Below, in pieces: positions 23,146 through 31,602 of a stretch of DNA of 40,425 nt. The position numbers and the translations under genes are program-made. The stretch comes from an uncultured Eubacteriales bacterium (GTDB lineage: Bacteria; Bacillota; Clostridia; Oscillospirales; Oscillospiraceae). The stretch lies in the NCBI GenBank assembly GCA_900543085.1, contig UQQF01000016.1, positions 1 to 40,425 on the forward strand. Reading direction: 5' to 3'. Under the pieces are notes generated by a model. That model saw only the letters and a program-made list of their open reading frames with translations. It did not search any database and had not been told where the DNA came from. Numbering within the stretch: the stretch's first letter is position 1; the number at the start of each line of letters is the position of its first letter.

Positions 23146-26100
23146 TCACTTGAAATACTCGACGCCGCCTTCAAAGATGGGCTGGAAGGCTTCGCCCGGG
23201 ACGTTGGCGTACATCCCGTTGCCGGAGCGCTCGCTGTGACCCATCTTGCCGAACACGCGGCCGTCGGCGCTGGTTATGCCCTCCACGGCCAGCACGGAGC
23301 CGTTGGGGTTGTAGCGCAGGTCCATGCTAGGCTCGCCGTCCAAGTCCACGTACTGGGTGGCGAGCTGTCCGTTGGCGCGCAGCGTCTCCAGCAGGGCGTC
23401 GGGGCAGACAAAGCGTCCCTCGCCGTGGGAAATGGCGACCGTGTGTATGTCGCCCACGGAGCACTTGCTCAGCCAGGGGCTGAGGTTGGAGGCAACGCGG
23501 GTGCGCACAAGGCGGCTCTGGTGACGGCCTATGGCGTTGTAGGTCAGAGTCGGGCAGTTGGCGTCCGTGGCCACTATGCGCCCGAAGGGCACCAGGCCGA
23601 GCTTTATCAGCGCCTGGAAGCCGTTGCAGATGCCGAGGATGAGTCCGTCGCGGTTATTCAGCAGCTCGTGCACGGCGTCGGTGAGCTTCTCGCGCCGGAA
23701 GAAGGCGTTTATCAGCTTGCCGCTGCCGTCCGGCTCGTCGCCGCCGGAGAAGCCGCCGGGGAACACCAGCATCTGGCTGCGCGCTATCGCGGCGGCCATG
23801 CGCTCCAGGCTCTCCTCTACGTCGGAGGGCGTGAGGTTGCGTATGACCAGTATCTCCGGCTCGGCTCCCGCGCGCTCGAGGGCGCGGGCGGTGTCGTATT
23901 CGCAGTTAGTGCCCGGGAAAACGGGTATCAGCGCGTGCGGCCTGGGCGTGCGCGTGAGCGGCTTTACGCGGGCGGCAGCTTCGTGGCTGAGTTTCTCCAC
24001 GCCGGCGGCCTCGCTGCCGGGGGCGGTGAGGTGACGGTACACGCCCTCGAGCCGCGTCTCCCACGCGCGCTGCACATCGGCGATCGCGGCGCTCTCTCCG
24101 GCGGCGGAAACGGCGTATGCGGCTGTGACAACGCCCAGGGTCTCCCCTGCCGTGCAGTCCGGCTCGACCTCGAGGATGTAGCCGCCGAAGCTCCAGCCAA
24201 AGAGCCTCGCGGCGTCAAAGCCCGCGTCCAGCTCCACGCCGAGGCGGTTGCCGAAGCACATCTTGCAAAGACCCTCGGCTATGCCGCCGGTGCCGGCGGA
24301 CCAGGCCGCGTGCACCTTGCCTGCGCGCATCAGCGCGCCTATCTCCGCCCACAGCGCCCTGGTCGCCTCCGCGTCGAAGGGGTCGGCGTACATGTAGGCC
24401 ACGCGGCTTCCCACGCGCTTGAACTCGGGACTGACGGCGCAGTCAGTCTTGCCGGCCGTGACCGCGAAGCTCACCAGCGTGGGCGGGACGTCCAGGTCTT
24501 CAAAGCTGCCGGACATGCTGTCCTTTCCGCCTATGGCTCCCGCACCGAAGGCGATCTGCGCGTCCAGCGCGCCGAGCAGCGCCGCGAAGGGCTTGCCCCA
24601 GCGCTCCGGCGCGGTGCGCAGCCGCTCGAAATACTCCTGGAAGCTCAGATACACGTTCTCGTGGCCGAAGCCGCTGGCCACCAGGCGGGCAATGCTCTCG
24701 TACACGGCTAGGTATGCGCCGCGGTAGGGGTTCTGCTCGCTGACGCGCGGCTCAAAGCCCCAGGCCATGGCCGAGCAGGTGGTCGTCTCCCCGCTCACCG
24801 GCACCTTGGCCGCCATGCACTGCGCGCTCGTGAGCTGGTACTCGCCGCCGAAGGGCATGAGCACCGTGGCCGCGCCGATGGTGGAGTCAAATCGCTCGGC
24901 CAGACCGCGGCGCGAGCAGCACTCCAGCGAGCCCATCAGGCTCTCGAGCTTTTCGCCGAGCGTATTGCCGCTCACCTCCGGCGAGCGGTCGGCGACGCTC
25001 ATGGGCGCGACGCGCACGCGCGCGTGCTTCTCCGCGCCGTTGGTGTCGAGGAAGGCGCGGTCAATGTCGCAGATTATCTGGCCGCGCCAGGTCATGCGCA
25101 GCCTGGCCTCGGCGCTGACTGTGGCGACGGTAGTGGCCTCCAGGTTCTCGGCCTCGGCGGCGGCGAGGAAAGCCCTCTCGTCCCGGGCGGAGACCACGAC
25201 GGCCATGCGCTCCTGGCTCTCGGATATGGCCAGCTCCGTGCCGTCCAGGCCTTCGTACTTGCGCTTGACGCGGTCGAGGTCTATGTCCAGCCCCGGAGCC
25301 AGCTCGCCTATGGCGACGCTGACGCCGCCCGCGCCGAAGTCGTTGCAGCGCTTTATCATGCGCGTGACGTCGCCGTTCCTGAATAGGCGCTGGAGCTTGC
25401 GCTCCACGGGCGCGTTGCCCTTCTGCACCTCGGCTCCGCAGTCGGTGAGGCTGTGGGAGTCGTGCGCCTTGCTGGAGCCGGTGGCTCCGCCCATGCCGTC
25501 GCGGCCGGTGCGTCCGCCCAGCAGTACCACTACGTCGCCCGGCTCGGGGCGGGCGCGCACCACGTTCTTCTCGGGAGCCGCGGCGACCACCGCGCCTATC
25601 TCCATGCGCTTGGCCACGTAGCCGGGGTGGTATATCTCGTCGACCAGGCCGGTAGCCAGGCCTATCTGGTTGCCGTAGGAGCTGTAGCCCGCCGCCGCGC
25701 CGGTGCAGAGCTTGCGCTGCGGCAGCTTGTTGGGCAGGGTGTCCTCCACGGGCACGGTGGGGTCGCCCGCGCCGGTTATGCGCATCGCCTGATAGACGTA
25801 GGCGCGGCCGGAGAGCGGGTCGCGTATCGCGCCGCCGATGCAGGTCGCCGCGCCGCCGAACGGCTCTATCTCCGTCGGGTGGTTGTGCGTCTCGTTCTTG
25901 AACATCAGCAGCCACGGCTCCTCCACGCCGCCGTTGTCCACCGTGATATGTACGCTGCAGGCGTTTATCTCCTCGCTCTCGTCCAGGGCGCGCAGCGCAC
26001 CGGTGTGCTTGAGGTACTTCGCGCCGATGGTGGCGAGATCCATGAGCGTGACGGGCTTGCTCTCGCGTCCCAGCTCGCGGCGGATGCGCAGGTAGTTCTC

Positions 26101-26832
26101 ATAGCTCTCGCGCACCTCGATGTCCTCAAGCTGCGCCTCGTCTATGATCGTGCCGAAGGTGGTGTGGCGGCAGTGATCCGACCAGTAGGTGTCCAGCACT
26201 CGCAGCTCGGTGACGCTCGGGTCGCGCCCGGCGCGCGCGAAGTAGTCGCGGCAGAACTCCGCGTCGTCCGCGTCCATGGCCAGACCCATCCCGGCTATCA
26301 GCGCCTCGAGTCCCGCGCGGTCGAGCTTTGTAAAGCCCTCCACGCGCTTTACGTCGGGCGGCTCGGGGTAGTCGGCGGCGAGGGTCTCCCTCGCCGCGAG
26401 AGCGGCCTCGCGGCTCTCCACGGGGTTTATGACGCTGTGCTTCACGGCCGCGAGCGCGGCCTCGTCCACCTCGCCGTACAGCAGGTAGACCTTGGCGCTG
26501 AGCACGCTCGGCCGCTCCGCGCCGGATATCAGCTGGATGCACTCGGCGCAGCTGTCGGCGCGCTGGTCGAACTGTCCGGGCAGGTATTCGACGGCGAAGA
26601 CCGCGTCGGACTCCGGCAGCTCGTAGAACACGTCGTCCACCTGCGGCTCGCTGAACACGACGGGCAGGCACTTTTCAAACAGCGCGGCGTCCACGCCCTC
26701 AACATCATAGCGGTTCAAAAGCCGCAGCCCGGTCAGGCCGGAGACGCCGGGCAGAGCGTTGAACTCCTCCAGCGCGCGCTGAGCCTCCTCGTCGTAGGGC
26801 GCGCGCTTTTCCACATATACTCTGTAGACCAT
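23146..26832 (-). CDS. purL: Phosphoribosylformylglycinamidine synthase, single-chain clostridial type
   Basis: 1228 residues: an N-terminal PurS-like domain (about 1-90), a linker, two synthetase domains (for example TYWSDHCRHTTFGT, LLMFKNETHNHPTEIEPFGGAATCIGG and GGKDSMSGSF) and a C-terminal glutamine amidotransferase (from about 960) with catalytic cysteine in ILGICNGFQALIKLG and histidine in VAISHGEGRF. It converts FGAR, glutamine and ATP to FGAM, the fourth step of purine synthesis. The size and domain order match the clostridial PurL clade, so no separate purS or purQ is needed, and none is present. It is the last gene of the operon, 2 nt after purD. Confidence 0.96.
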   Translation of the reverse strand: MVYRVYVEKRAPYDEEAQRALEEFNALPGVSGLTGLRLLNRYDVEGVDAALFEKCLPVVFSEPQVDDVFYELPESDAVFAVEYLPGQFDQRADSCAECIQLISGAERPSVLSAKVYLLYGEVDEAALAAVKHSVINPVESREAALAARETLAADYPEPPDVKRVEGFTKLDRAGLEALIAGMGLAMDADDAEFCRDYFARAGRDPSVTELRVLDTYWSDHCRHTTFGTIIDEAQLEDIEVRESYENYLRIRRELGRESKPVTLMDLATIGAKYLKHTGALRALDESEEINACSVHITVDNGGVEEPWLLMFKNETHNHPTEIEPFGGAATCIGGAIRDPLSGRAYVYQAMRITGAGDPTVPVEDTLPNKLPQRKLCTGAAAGYSSYGNQIGLATGLVDEIYHPGYVAKRMEIGAVVAAAPEKNVVRARPEPGDVVVLLGGRTGRDGMGGATGSSKAHDSHSLTDCGAEVQKGNAPVERKLQRLFRNGDVTRMIKRCNDFGAGGVSVAIGELAPGLDIDLDRVKRKYEGLDGTELAISESQERMAVVVSARDERAFLAAAEAENLEATTVATVSAEARLRMTWRGQIICDIDRAFLDTNGAEKHARVRVAPMSVADRSPEVSGNTLGEKLESLMGSLECCSRRGLAERFDSTIGAATVLMPFGGEYQLTSAQCMAAKVPVSGETTTCSAMAWGFEPRVSEQNPYRGAYLAVYESIARLVASGFGHENVYLSFQEYFERLRTAPERWGKPFAALLGALDAQIAFGAGAIGGKDSMSGSFEDLDVPPTLVSFAVTAGKTDCAVSPEFKRVGSRVAYMYADPFDAEATRALWAEIGALMRAGKVHAAWSAGTGGIAEGLCKMCFGNRLGVELDAGFDAARLFGWSFGGYILEVEPDCTAGETLGVVTAAYAVSAAGESAAIADVQRAWETRLEGVYRHLTAPGSEAAGVEKLSHEAAARVKPLTRTPRPHALIPVFPGTNCEYDTARALERAGAEPEILVIRNLTPSDVEESLERMAAAIARSQMLVFPGGFSGGDEPDGSGKLINAFFRREKLTDAVHELLNNRDGLILGICNGFQALIKLGLVPFGRIVATDANCPTLTYNAIGRHQSRLVRTRVASNLSPWLSKCSVGDIHTVAISHGEGRFVCPDALLETLRANGQLATQYVDLDGEPSMDLRYNPNGSVLAVEGITSADGRVFGKMGHSERSGNGMYANVPGEAFQPIFEGGVEYFK

Positions 26833-26834
26833 TT

Positions 26835-28121
26835 TCAGCCCTCCAATGCCGCAAGCGCCCGGGCGCCTATGTCGCGGCGGCAGTGCATATCTTCAAAGCT
26901 TATTTTCCCGGCCTCGGCGTAGGCCTTGGTCACGGCGTCCTTGAGCGTGGGCGCGGTGACGCTCACACCCAATACGCGGCCGCCGTTGGTGACCAGCGTG
27001 CCGTCGGGGAGCTTCTTCGTCCCGGCGTGGAACACCTCGGCCTCGCTTCCGGGTATCTGTCCGTCCACGAGTCCGGAGATGGGCAGACCCTTTCTGTAGC
27101 TCTTGGGATAGCCGCCGGAGGCCAGAACCAGGCAGCAGCAGGCCTTGTGCGACCACTTGACCTCCACTTCGGACAGGCGTCCGGCCGTCACGGCCTCCAT
27201 GATGGTCAGCAGATCGGTCTCCAGCAGCGGGAGCACCACCTGCGTCTCCGGGTCGCCGAAGCGGCAGTTGTACTCGATGACCTTCGGGCCGGACTTCGTC
27301 AGCATCAGCCCGAAGTACAGGCAGCCGCGGAACGGGCGGCCTTCGGCGTTCATGGCGCGCACGGTCGGCAGGAATATCTTCTCCATGCACTCCGCGGCCA
27401 CTTCGGGGGTATAGTAGGGGTTGGGCGCTATGGTGCCCATGCCGCCGGTGTTCAGGCCCTCGTCGCCGTCCATCGCGCGCTTGTGATCCATGCTGGACAC
27501 CATCGGCACCAGCGTGTTCCCGTCGGTGAAGCTCAGCACGCTGACCTCGGGGCCTTCGAGGTACTCCTCGATGACCACGCGCGCGCCGCTCTCGCCAAAG
27601 GCGCGGTCGAGCATCGCGCTCTTTACGGCCTCGACGGCCTCCTCGCGCGTCATGGCTACCACGACGCCCTTGCCCAGCGCCAGACCGTCGGCCTTGACGA
27701 CGATGGGCACGCTCGCGCTCTCCACGTATCCCAGCGCGGCCTCGGCGTCGTCAAAGACCTCGTAGGCGGCGGTGGGGATGCCATATTTCTTCATCAGCCC
27801 CTTGGCAAAGACCTTGCTGCCCTCTATCATGGCCGCGCGCTTTTCAGGTCCGAAGCAGGGTATGCCCTCGGCCTCCATCGCGTCCACCATGCCCAGGCAG
27901 AGCGGATCGTCGGGCGTGACCACGGCGTAGTCTATGCCGTGGTCTTTGGCATAGGCGACGGCGCCGTCTATGTCCGTCGCGGCTATATCCGCGCAGATCG
28001 CGTCCTCGGATATGCCGCCGTTGCCGGGCAGGACGTGTATCTCGGCGACCCTCGGACTTTTCTTGAGCGCACGCACGATCGCGTGCTCACGCCCGCCGGA
28101 ACCGATAACGAGTAGTTTCAT
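26835..28121 (-). CDS. purD: Phosphoribosylamine-glycine ligase
   Basis: 428 residues, the usual GARS length. The N-terminal domain opens MKLLVIGSGGREHAIVRAL. The ATP-grasp core has GPEKRAAMIEGSKVFAK, VKADGLALGKGVVVA, MSSMDHKRA-like VSSMDHKRAMDGDEGLNTGGMG and VIEYNCRFGDPETQ. It makes GAR from phosphoribosylamine, glycine and ATP. ATG 28121 is preceded by GGAGGG. It follows the AICAR formyltransferase by 57 nt; that gap holds a GC-rich hairpin. Confidence 0.97.
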   Translation of the reverse strand: MKLLVIGSGGREHAIVRALKKSPRVAEIHVLPGNGGISEDAICADIAATDIDGAVAYAKDHGIDYAVVTPDDPLCLGMVDAMEAEGIPCFGPEKRAAMIEGSKVFAKGLMKKYGIPTAAYEVFDDAEAALGYVESASVPIVVKADGLALGKGVVVAMTREEAVEAVKSAMLDRAFGESGARVVIEEYLEGPEVSVLSFTDGNTLVPMVSSMDHKRAMDGDEGLNTGGMGTIAPNPYYTPEVAAECMEKIFLPTVRAMNAEGRPFRGCLYFGLMLTKSGPKVIEYNCRFGDPETQVVLPLLETDLLTIMEAVTAGRLSEVEVKWSHKACCCLVLASGGYPKSYRKGLPISGLVDGQIPGSEAEVFHAGTKKLPDGTLVTNGGRVLGVSVTAPTLKDAVTKAYAEAGKISFEDMHCRRDIGARALAALEG

Positions 28122-28178
28122 ACTTATCCCTCCATGATGGATTGTGCCACCGTCGCCGGCGGCGGGGTCAGTGTCAGA

Positions 28179-29291
28179 TCAATGGTGGAACAGCCTTATC
28201 CCGGTAAACGCCATGACCATGCCGTACTTGTCGGCGGTCTCGATCACGTTGTCGTCGCGGATGCTGCCGCCCGGCTGGGCGACGTATTTGACGCCGCTTT
28301 TCGCCGCGCGCTCTATGTTGTCGCCGAAGGGGAAGAACGCGTCGCTGCCCAGCGACACGCCGGTGAACCTGGCGAGGAAGTCGCGCTTTTCGTACTCGGT
28401 CAGCTCCTCGGCGATGAAGCGGTCTATCTCGTTGTCCCGCTCGGCGCGCTTGAGCGCGGCGTCGAACTTCAGCTCGAGCACCTTCGGGTGGCGACGCAGG
28501 TGCCAGATGTCGGCCTTGTCGCCCGCCAGGCGGGTGCAGTGTATGCGGCTCTGCTGTCCGGCGCCGACGCCGATGGTCTGGCCGTCCTGAGTGTAGCAGA
28601 CGCTGTTCGACTGCGTGTACTTGAGCGTGATGAGCGCCAGCAGCAGATCGTCCACCGCGCCCTCGGGCAGGATCTTGTTCTCGGTGACGATGTTCTCCAG
28701 GCACTCGCGGGTGATGGGCAGGGAGTTATAGCCCTGCTCGAAGCGGATGCCGAAGATGTCGCGCTGCTCTACGGCCTTCGGCTCGTAGTCGGGGTCGATC
28801 TTCACGACGTTGTAGCCGCCCTTGCGCTTGGTGCGGAGTATCTCCAGCGCCTCGTCGGTGTAGCCGGGGGCGATTATGCCGTCGCTCACCTCGGGGACGA
28901 GCAGACGCGCCGTCTCGGCGTCGCAGACATCGCTGAGCGCCGCCCAGTCGCCGTAGGAGCAGAGCCTGTCGGCGCCGCGCGCACGGGCGTAGGCGGTGGC
29001 TATCGGCGAGAGATCGCCCTCGGCGAAGAACACACGCCTGTCCTCGTCGGACAGCGGGCTTGCGATAGCCGCTCCGGCGGGCGAGACGTGCTTGAAGCTG
29101 GCCGCCGCCGGCTTGCCGGTGGCGCGCTTGAGCGCGCGCACGAGCTGCCAGGAGTTGAGCGCGTCCATGAAGTTGATGTAGCCGGGACGGCCGTTCATGA
29201 CCTCCACGGGCAGCTCGCCGCCGTCGGACATGAATATGCGCGCCGGCTTCTGATTGGGGTTGCAGCCGTACTTCAGCTCAAGCTCCTTCAT
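28179..29291 (-). CDS. AICAR formyltransferase, stand-alone domain
   Basis: 370 residues that correspond only to the formyltransferase half of PurH: ELKYGCNPNQKPARI opens the domain, the catalytic Lys-His pair is in SFKHVSPAGAA, and LRTKRKGGYNVVKID and the late GQQSRIHCTRLAGDKAD and FFPFGDNIE segments follow. The N-terminal IMP cyclohydrolase domain of ordinary PurH is absent. It formylates AICAR with 10-formyl-THF to FAICAR. The missing ring-closing activity is supplied by the preceding gene, whose stop codon abuts this start. Confidence 0.93.
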   Translation of the reverse strand: MKELELKYGCNPNQKPARIFMSDGGELPVEVMNGRPGYINFMDALNSWQLVRALKRATGKPAAASFKHVSPAGAAIASPLSDEDRRVFFAEGDLSPIATAYARARGADRLCSYGDWAALSDVCDAETARLLVPEVSDGIIAPGYTDEALEILRTKRKGGYNVVKIDPDYEPKAVEQRDIFGIRFEQGYNSLPITRECLENIVTENKILPEGAVDDLLLALITLKYTQSNSVCYTQDGQTIGVGAGQQSRIHCTRLAGDKADIWHLRRHPKVLELKFDAALKRAERDNEIDRFIAEELTEYEKRDFLARFTGVSLGSDAFFPFGDNIERAAKSGVKYVAQPGGSIRDDNVIETADKYGMVMAFTGIRLFHH

Positions 29292-29981
29292 TTACGCTTC
29301 CTCCTCGTACTTGTTGATTATAACCTCGTCTCCGCCCACACAAACATAGAGAGAGACGCGGTTGTCCGCGTTGAGAGCCGCCCACAGCTTGCCTGCAAGC
29401 CCGGCGGAGCTAAGCTCGGGCACCGCGACCTCCACAGGCTCGCCGTGGAAGCTGGGCAGCGGGTCGCCGAAGCCCTCGTAGGTGCTGATAAAGCGGCCTG
29501 CGCCGGGGACGGTCTGCTCATACTCGTAGAAGTACCTCAGGCAAGGCGCGCCGTCGGCCGTGCCGGCCTTGAGTATGGAGAGCTTGTAGCTCCCGTCCGG
29601 GCTGAGCAGGCCGGAGATGCGCGGCGTATAGTTGGGCGCGTCCGGCTCGAACTCCCGGCTGCGCAGCGCCTCGGCGAAAGTTCTGCCCTCGAGGAGGCAG
29701 TCACGCAGCGTGTCGGTCTGGTCGCCGTTGGTGACGATAAGTCCGCGTCCCACGCGGCGCACGGGGTGGTATATGATGAGGCTGGGGTCGGTCATCTTGC
29801 TCTCGTCATAGGCGCGGGTGCGGATGCCGTCGTCGGTCTTTTCAAAGACGCGGTTGCGGCTGTTGGCGCTCCTGCCCATGATGAAGTACGCCACGGCGCT
29901 CTTGCCCGAGGGCGTCATGCCGAGCATTATGCCGCGTCCCGGGTAGGGGCGCTCTGCCAGGTATTCAAAGAGGTCGATCAT
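29292..29981 (-). CDS. IMP cyclohydrolase, archaeal PurO-like family
   Basis: 229 residues. YPGRGIMLGMTPSGKSAVAYFIMGRSANSRNRVF at the N-terminus and PSLIIYHPVR and TNGDQTDT in the middle match the IMP_cyclohyd/PurO family, first known from archaea. It closes the ring of FAICAR to IMP. It starts in an ATGA overlap with purN and abuts the AICAR formyltransferase, so the last two steps are encoded by adjacent separate genes in place of bifunctional PurH. The family call rests on motif memory and on position. Confidence 0.85.
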   Translation of the reverse strand: MIDLFEYLAERPYPGRGIMLGMTPSGKSAVAYFIMGRSANSRNRVFEKTDDGIRTRAYDESKMTDPSLIIYHPVRRVGRGLIVTNGDQTDTLRDCLLEGRTFAEALRSREFEPDAPNYTPRISGLLSPDGSYKLSILKAGTADGAPCLRYFYEYEQTVPGAGRFISTYEGFGDPLPSFHGEPVEVAVPELSSAGLAGKLWAALNADNRVSLYVCVGGDEVIINKYEEEA

Positions 29982-30568
29982 TGCTCACTTCTCCCTTCAA
30001 GCTGCTTTGCGACGGCCTCGGCCGCCTCGGGAAGTATTATCCACTCCGCCTGTTCCATCACGCGGCGCTGCAAGACCTCGGGCGTGTCCCCGGGCAGCAC
30101 CTCCACCGCGCGCTGGGCGATTATCTCCCCGCCGTCGGGGATCTCGTTTACAAAGTGCACCGTCGCGCCGGTGAGCTTCACGCCGCGGGAGAGCGCGGCC
30201 TCGTGCACGCGCAGTCCGTAGTAGCCGGAGCCGCAGAAGGCCGGGATGAGGCTCGGGTGGATGTTTATTATCCTCCCCGCCCAGCGCCGGGTGAAGTCGG
30301 CGCTGAGTATGCGCAGGAAGCCCGCGAGGACGATGAGGCCGATGCCCTCCCCGTCCAGCAGAGCCTGAAGCCGCTCCTCAAAGCCGGGCTTCTCCACGTA
30401 TTCGGCGCGTATCCCGGCCTTCCTCGCCCGCTCCAGGGCAAATGCGCCGGAGTTATTGGACACCACCAGCGCCAAGTCCACGTGCGGCATCTCGCCGCGC
30501 GCGGAGGCGTCTATCAGCGCCTGGAGGTTGGTGCCGCCGCCGGAGACGAATACCGCCGTCCTCAGCAT
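29978..30568 (-). CDS. purN: Phosphoribosylglycinamide formyltransferase
   Basis: 196 residues from ATG 30568 (MLRTAVFVSGGGTNLQAL), which overlaps the purM stop by 7 nt; the open frame extends further upstream but that part is a shadow of purM. It has the GART core: VVSNNSGAFAL, LAGFLRILSADF, the catalytic NIHPSLIPAFCG with Asn and His, and TGATVHFVNEIPDGG with the conserved Asp. It uses 10-formyl-THF to formylate GAR. Overlaps on both sides imply tight translational coupling. Confidence 0.96.
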   Translation of the reverse strand: MLRTAVFVSGGGTNLQALIDASARGEMPHVDLALVVSNNSGAFALERARKAGIRAEYVEKPGFEERLQALLDGEGIGLIVLAGFLRILSADFTRRWAGRIINIHPSLIPAFCGSGYYGLRVHEAALSRGVKLTGATVHFVNEIPDGGEIIAQRAVEVLPGDTPEVLQRRVMEQAEWIILPEAAEAVAKQLEGRSEQ

Positions 30569-31602
30569 AGCTCGACCGCCCCGTCGGCGCTCTTGACTAT
30601 CTCGCCGCAGACGTATGCGTCGCCCGCTCCGTTGGCCGCGAGCGCAGCGAGGGCGTCGTCCGCGTCCTCCTTCGCCACTACGGCACACATGCCGACGCCC
30701 ATGTTGAAGGTGTTGTACATATCCCGCTCGGGGATGCCGCCCTCGCGAGCCAGGATGTCGAATACCGGCGGGGTCTTGATCGCCGCCTTTTCTATGCGCG
30801 CGCACAGCCCCTCGGGGATGGAGCGCGGCACGTTCTCGTAGAATCCGCCGCCGGTGATGTGGCTCAGCGCGCGCACGCGCGCGGCCTTGAGCATGGCGAG
30901 CGCCGGCTTGACATAGATGCGCGTCGGCGTCAGCAGCGTCTCGCCGAGCGTGCCGGACAGCTCATCATAGCGCCTGGTGAGGGCGCCGTTTTCCACGTCG
31001 AACACGCGCCGCACCAGCGAAAAGCCGTTGGAGTGCACGCCGCTGGACGGGATGGCTATCACCACGTCGCCGGGCAGCATGGCGGTGTTGTCCAGGATTT
31101 TGGCCTTGTCGACTATGCCGACGGCGAAACCGGCGAGGTCGTACTCGCTCTCGCCGTAGAAGCCGGGCATCTCGGCGGTCTCGCCGCCGATGAGCGCCGC
31201 GCCGGACTGCACGCAGCCCTCGGCCACGCCGGAGACGATGTCCGCAATGCGCTCGGGCACGTTCTTGCCGCAGGCGATGTAGTCGAGGAAGAAAAGCGGC
31301 TGCGCGCCGGAGCATATCACGTCGTTGACGCACATGGCCACGCAGTCTATGCCCACGGTGTCGTGCTTGTCCATGAGAAAGGCTATCTTGAGCTTGGTGC
31401 CCACGCCGTCTGTGCCGGAGACCAGCACAGGCTCGGCCATGCCGGTCAGATCCGGCTGGAACAGCCCGCCGAATCCGCCCAGGCCGCCGAGGACGCCGGG
31501 GGTGTTGGTGCGCTGTACGTGCTTTTTCATCAGCTCCACGGCCTTGTAGCCGGCGGTGATGTCCACGCCGGCGGCGCGGTAGCTCGCGCTCTCGCTTATC
31601 AC
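30562..31602 (-). CDS. purM: Phosphoribosylformylglycinamidine cyclo-ligase
   Basis: 346 residues, start GTG 31602 with AGGAGG 8 nt upstream, directly after the purF stop. Typical AIR synthetase segments are SYRAAGVDITAGYKAVELMKK, LVSGTDGVGTKLKIAF, IGGETAEMPGFY, SSGVHSNGFSLVR, and THITGGGFYEN-like SHITGGGFYENVPRSIP. It closes FGAM to AIR using ATP. It lies inside the operon in the order purF-purM-purN. Confidence 0.97.
   Translation of the reverse strand: MISESASYRAAGVDITAGYKAVELMKKHVQRTNTPGVLGGLGGFGGLFQPDLTGMAEPVLVSGTDGVGTKLKIAFLMDKHDTVGIDCVAMCVNDVICSGAQPLFFLDYIACGKNVPERIADIVSGVAEGCVQSGAALIGGETAEMPGFYGESEYDLAGFAVGIVDKAKILDNTAMLPGDVVIAIPSSGVHSNGFSLVRRVFDVENGALTRRYDELSGTLGETLLTPTRIYVKPALAMLKAARVRALSHITGGGFYENVPRSIPEGLCARIEKAAIKTPPVFDILAREGGIPERDMYNTFNMGVGMCAVVAKEDADDALAALAANGAGDAYVCGEIVKSADGAVELC

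Noticed and set aside
22951..26922. Very long plus-strand open frames across the purL region
   Set aside because: Antisense to purL, which has clear domain motifs throughout.
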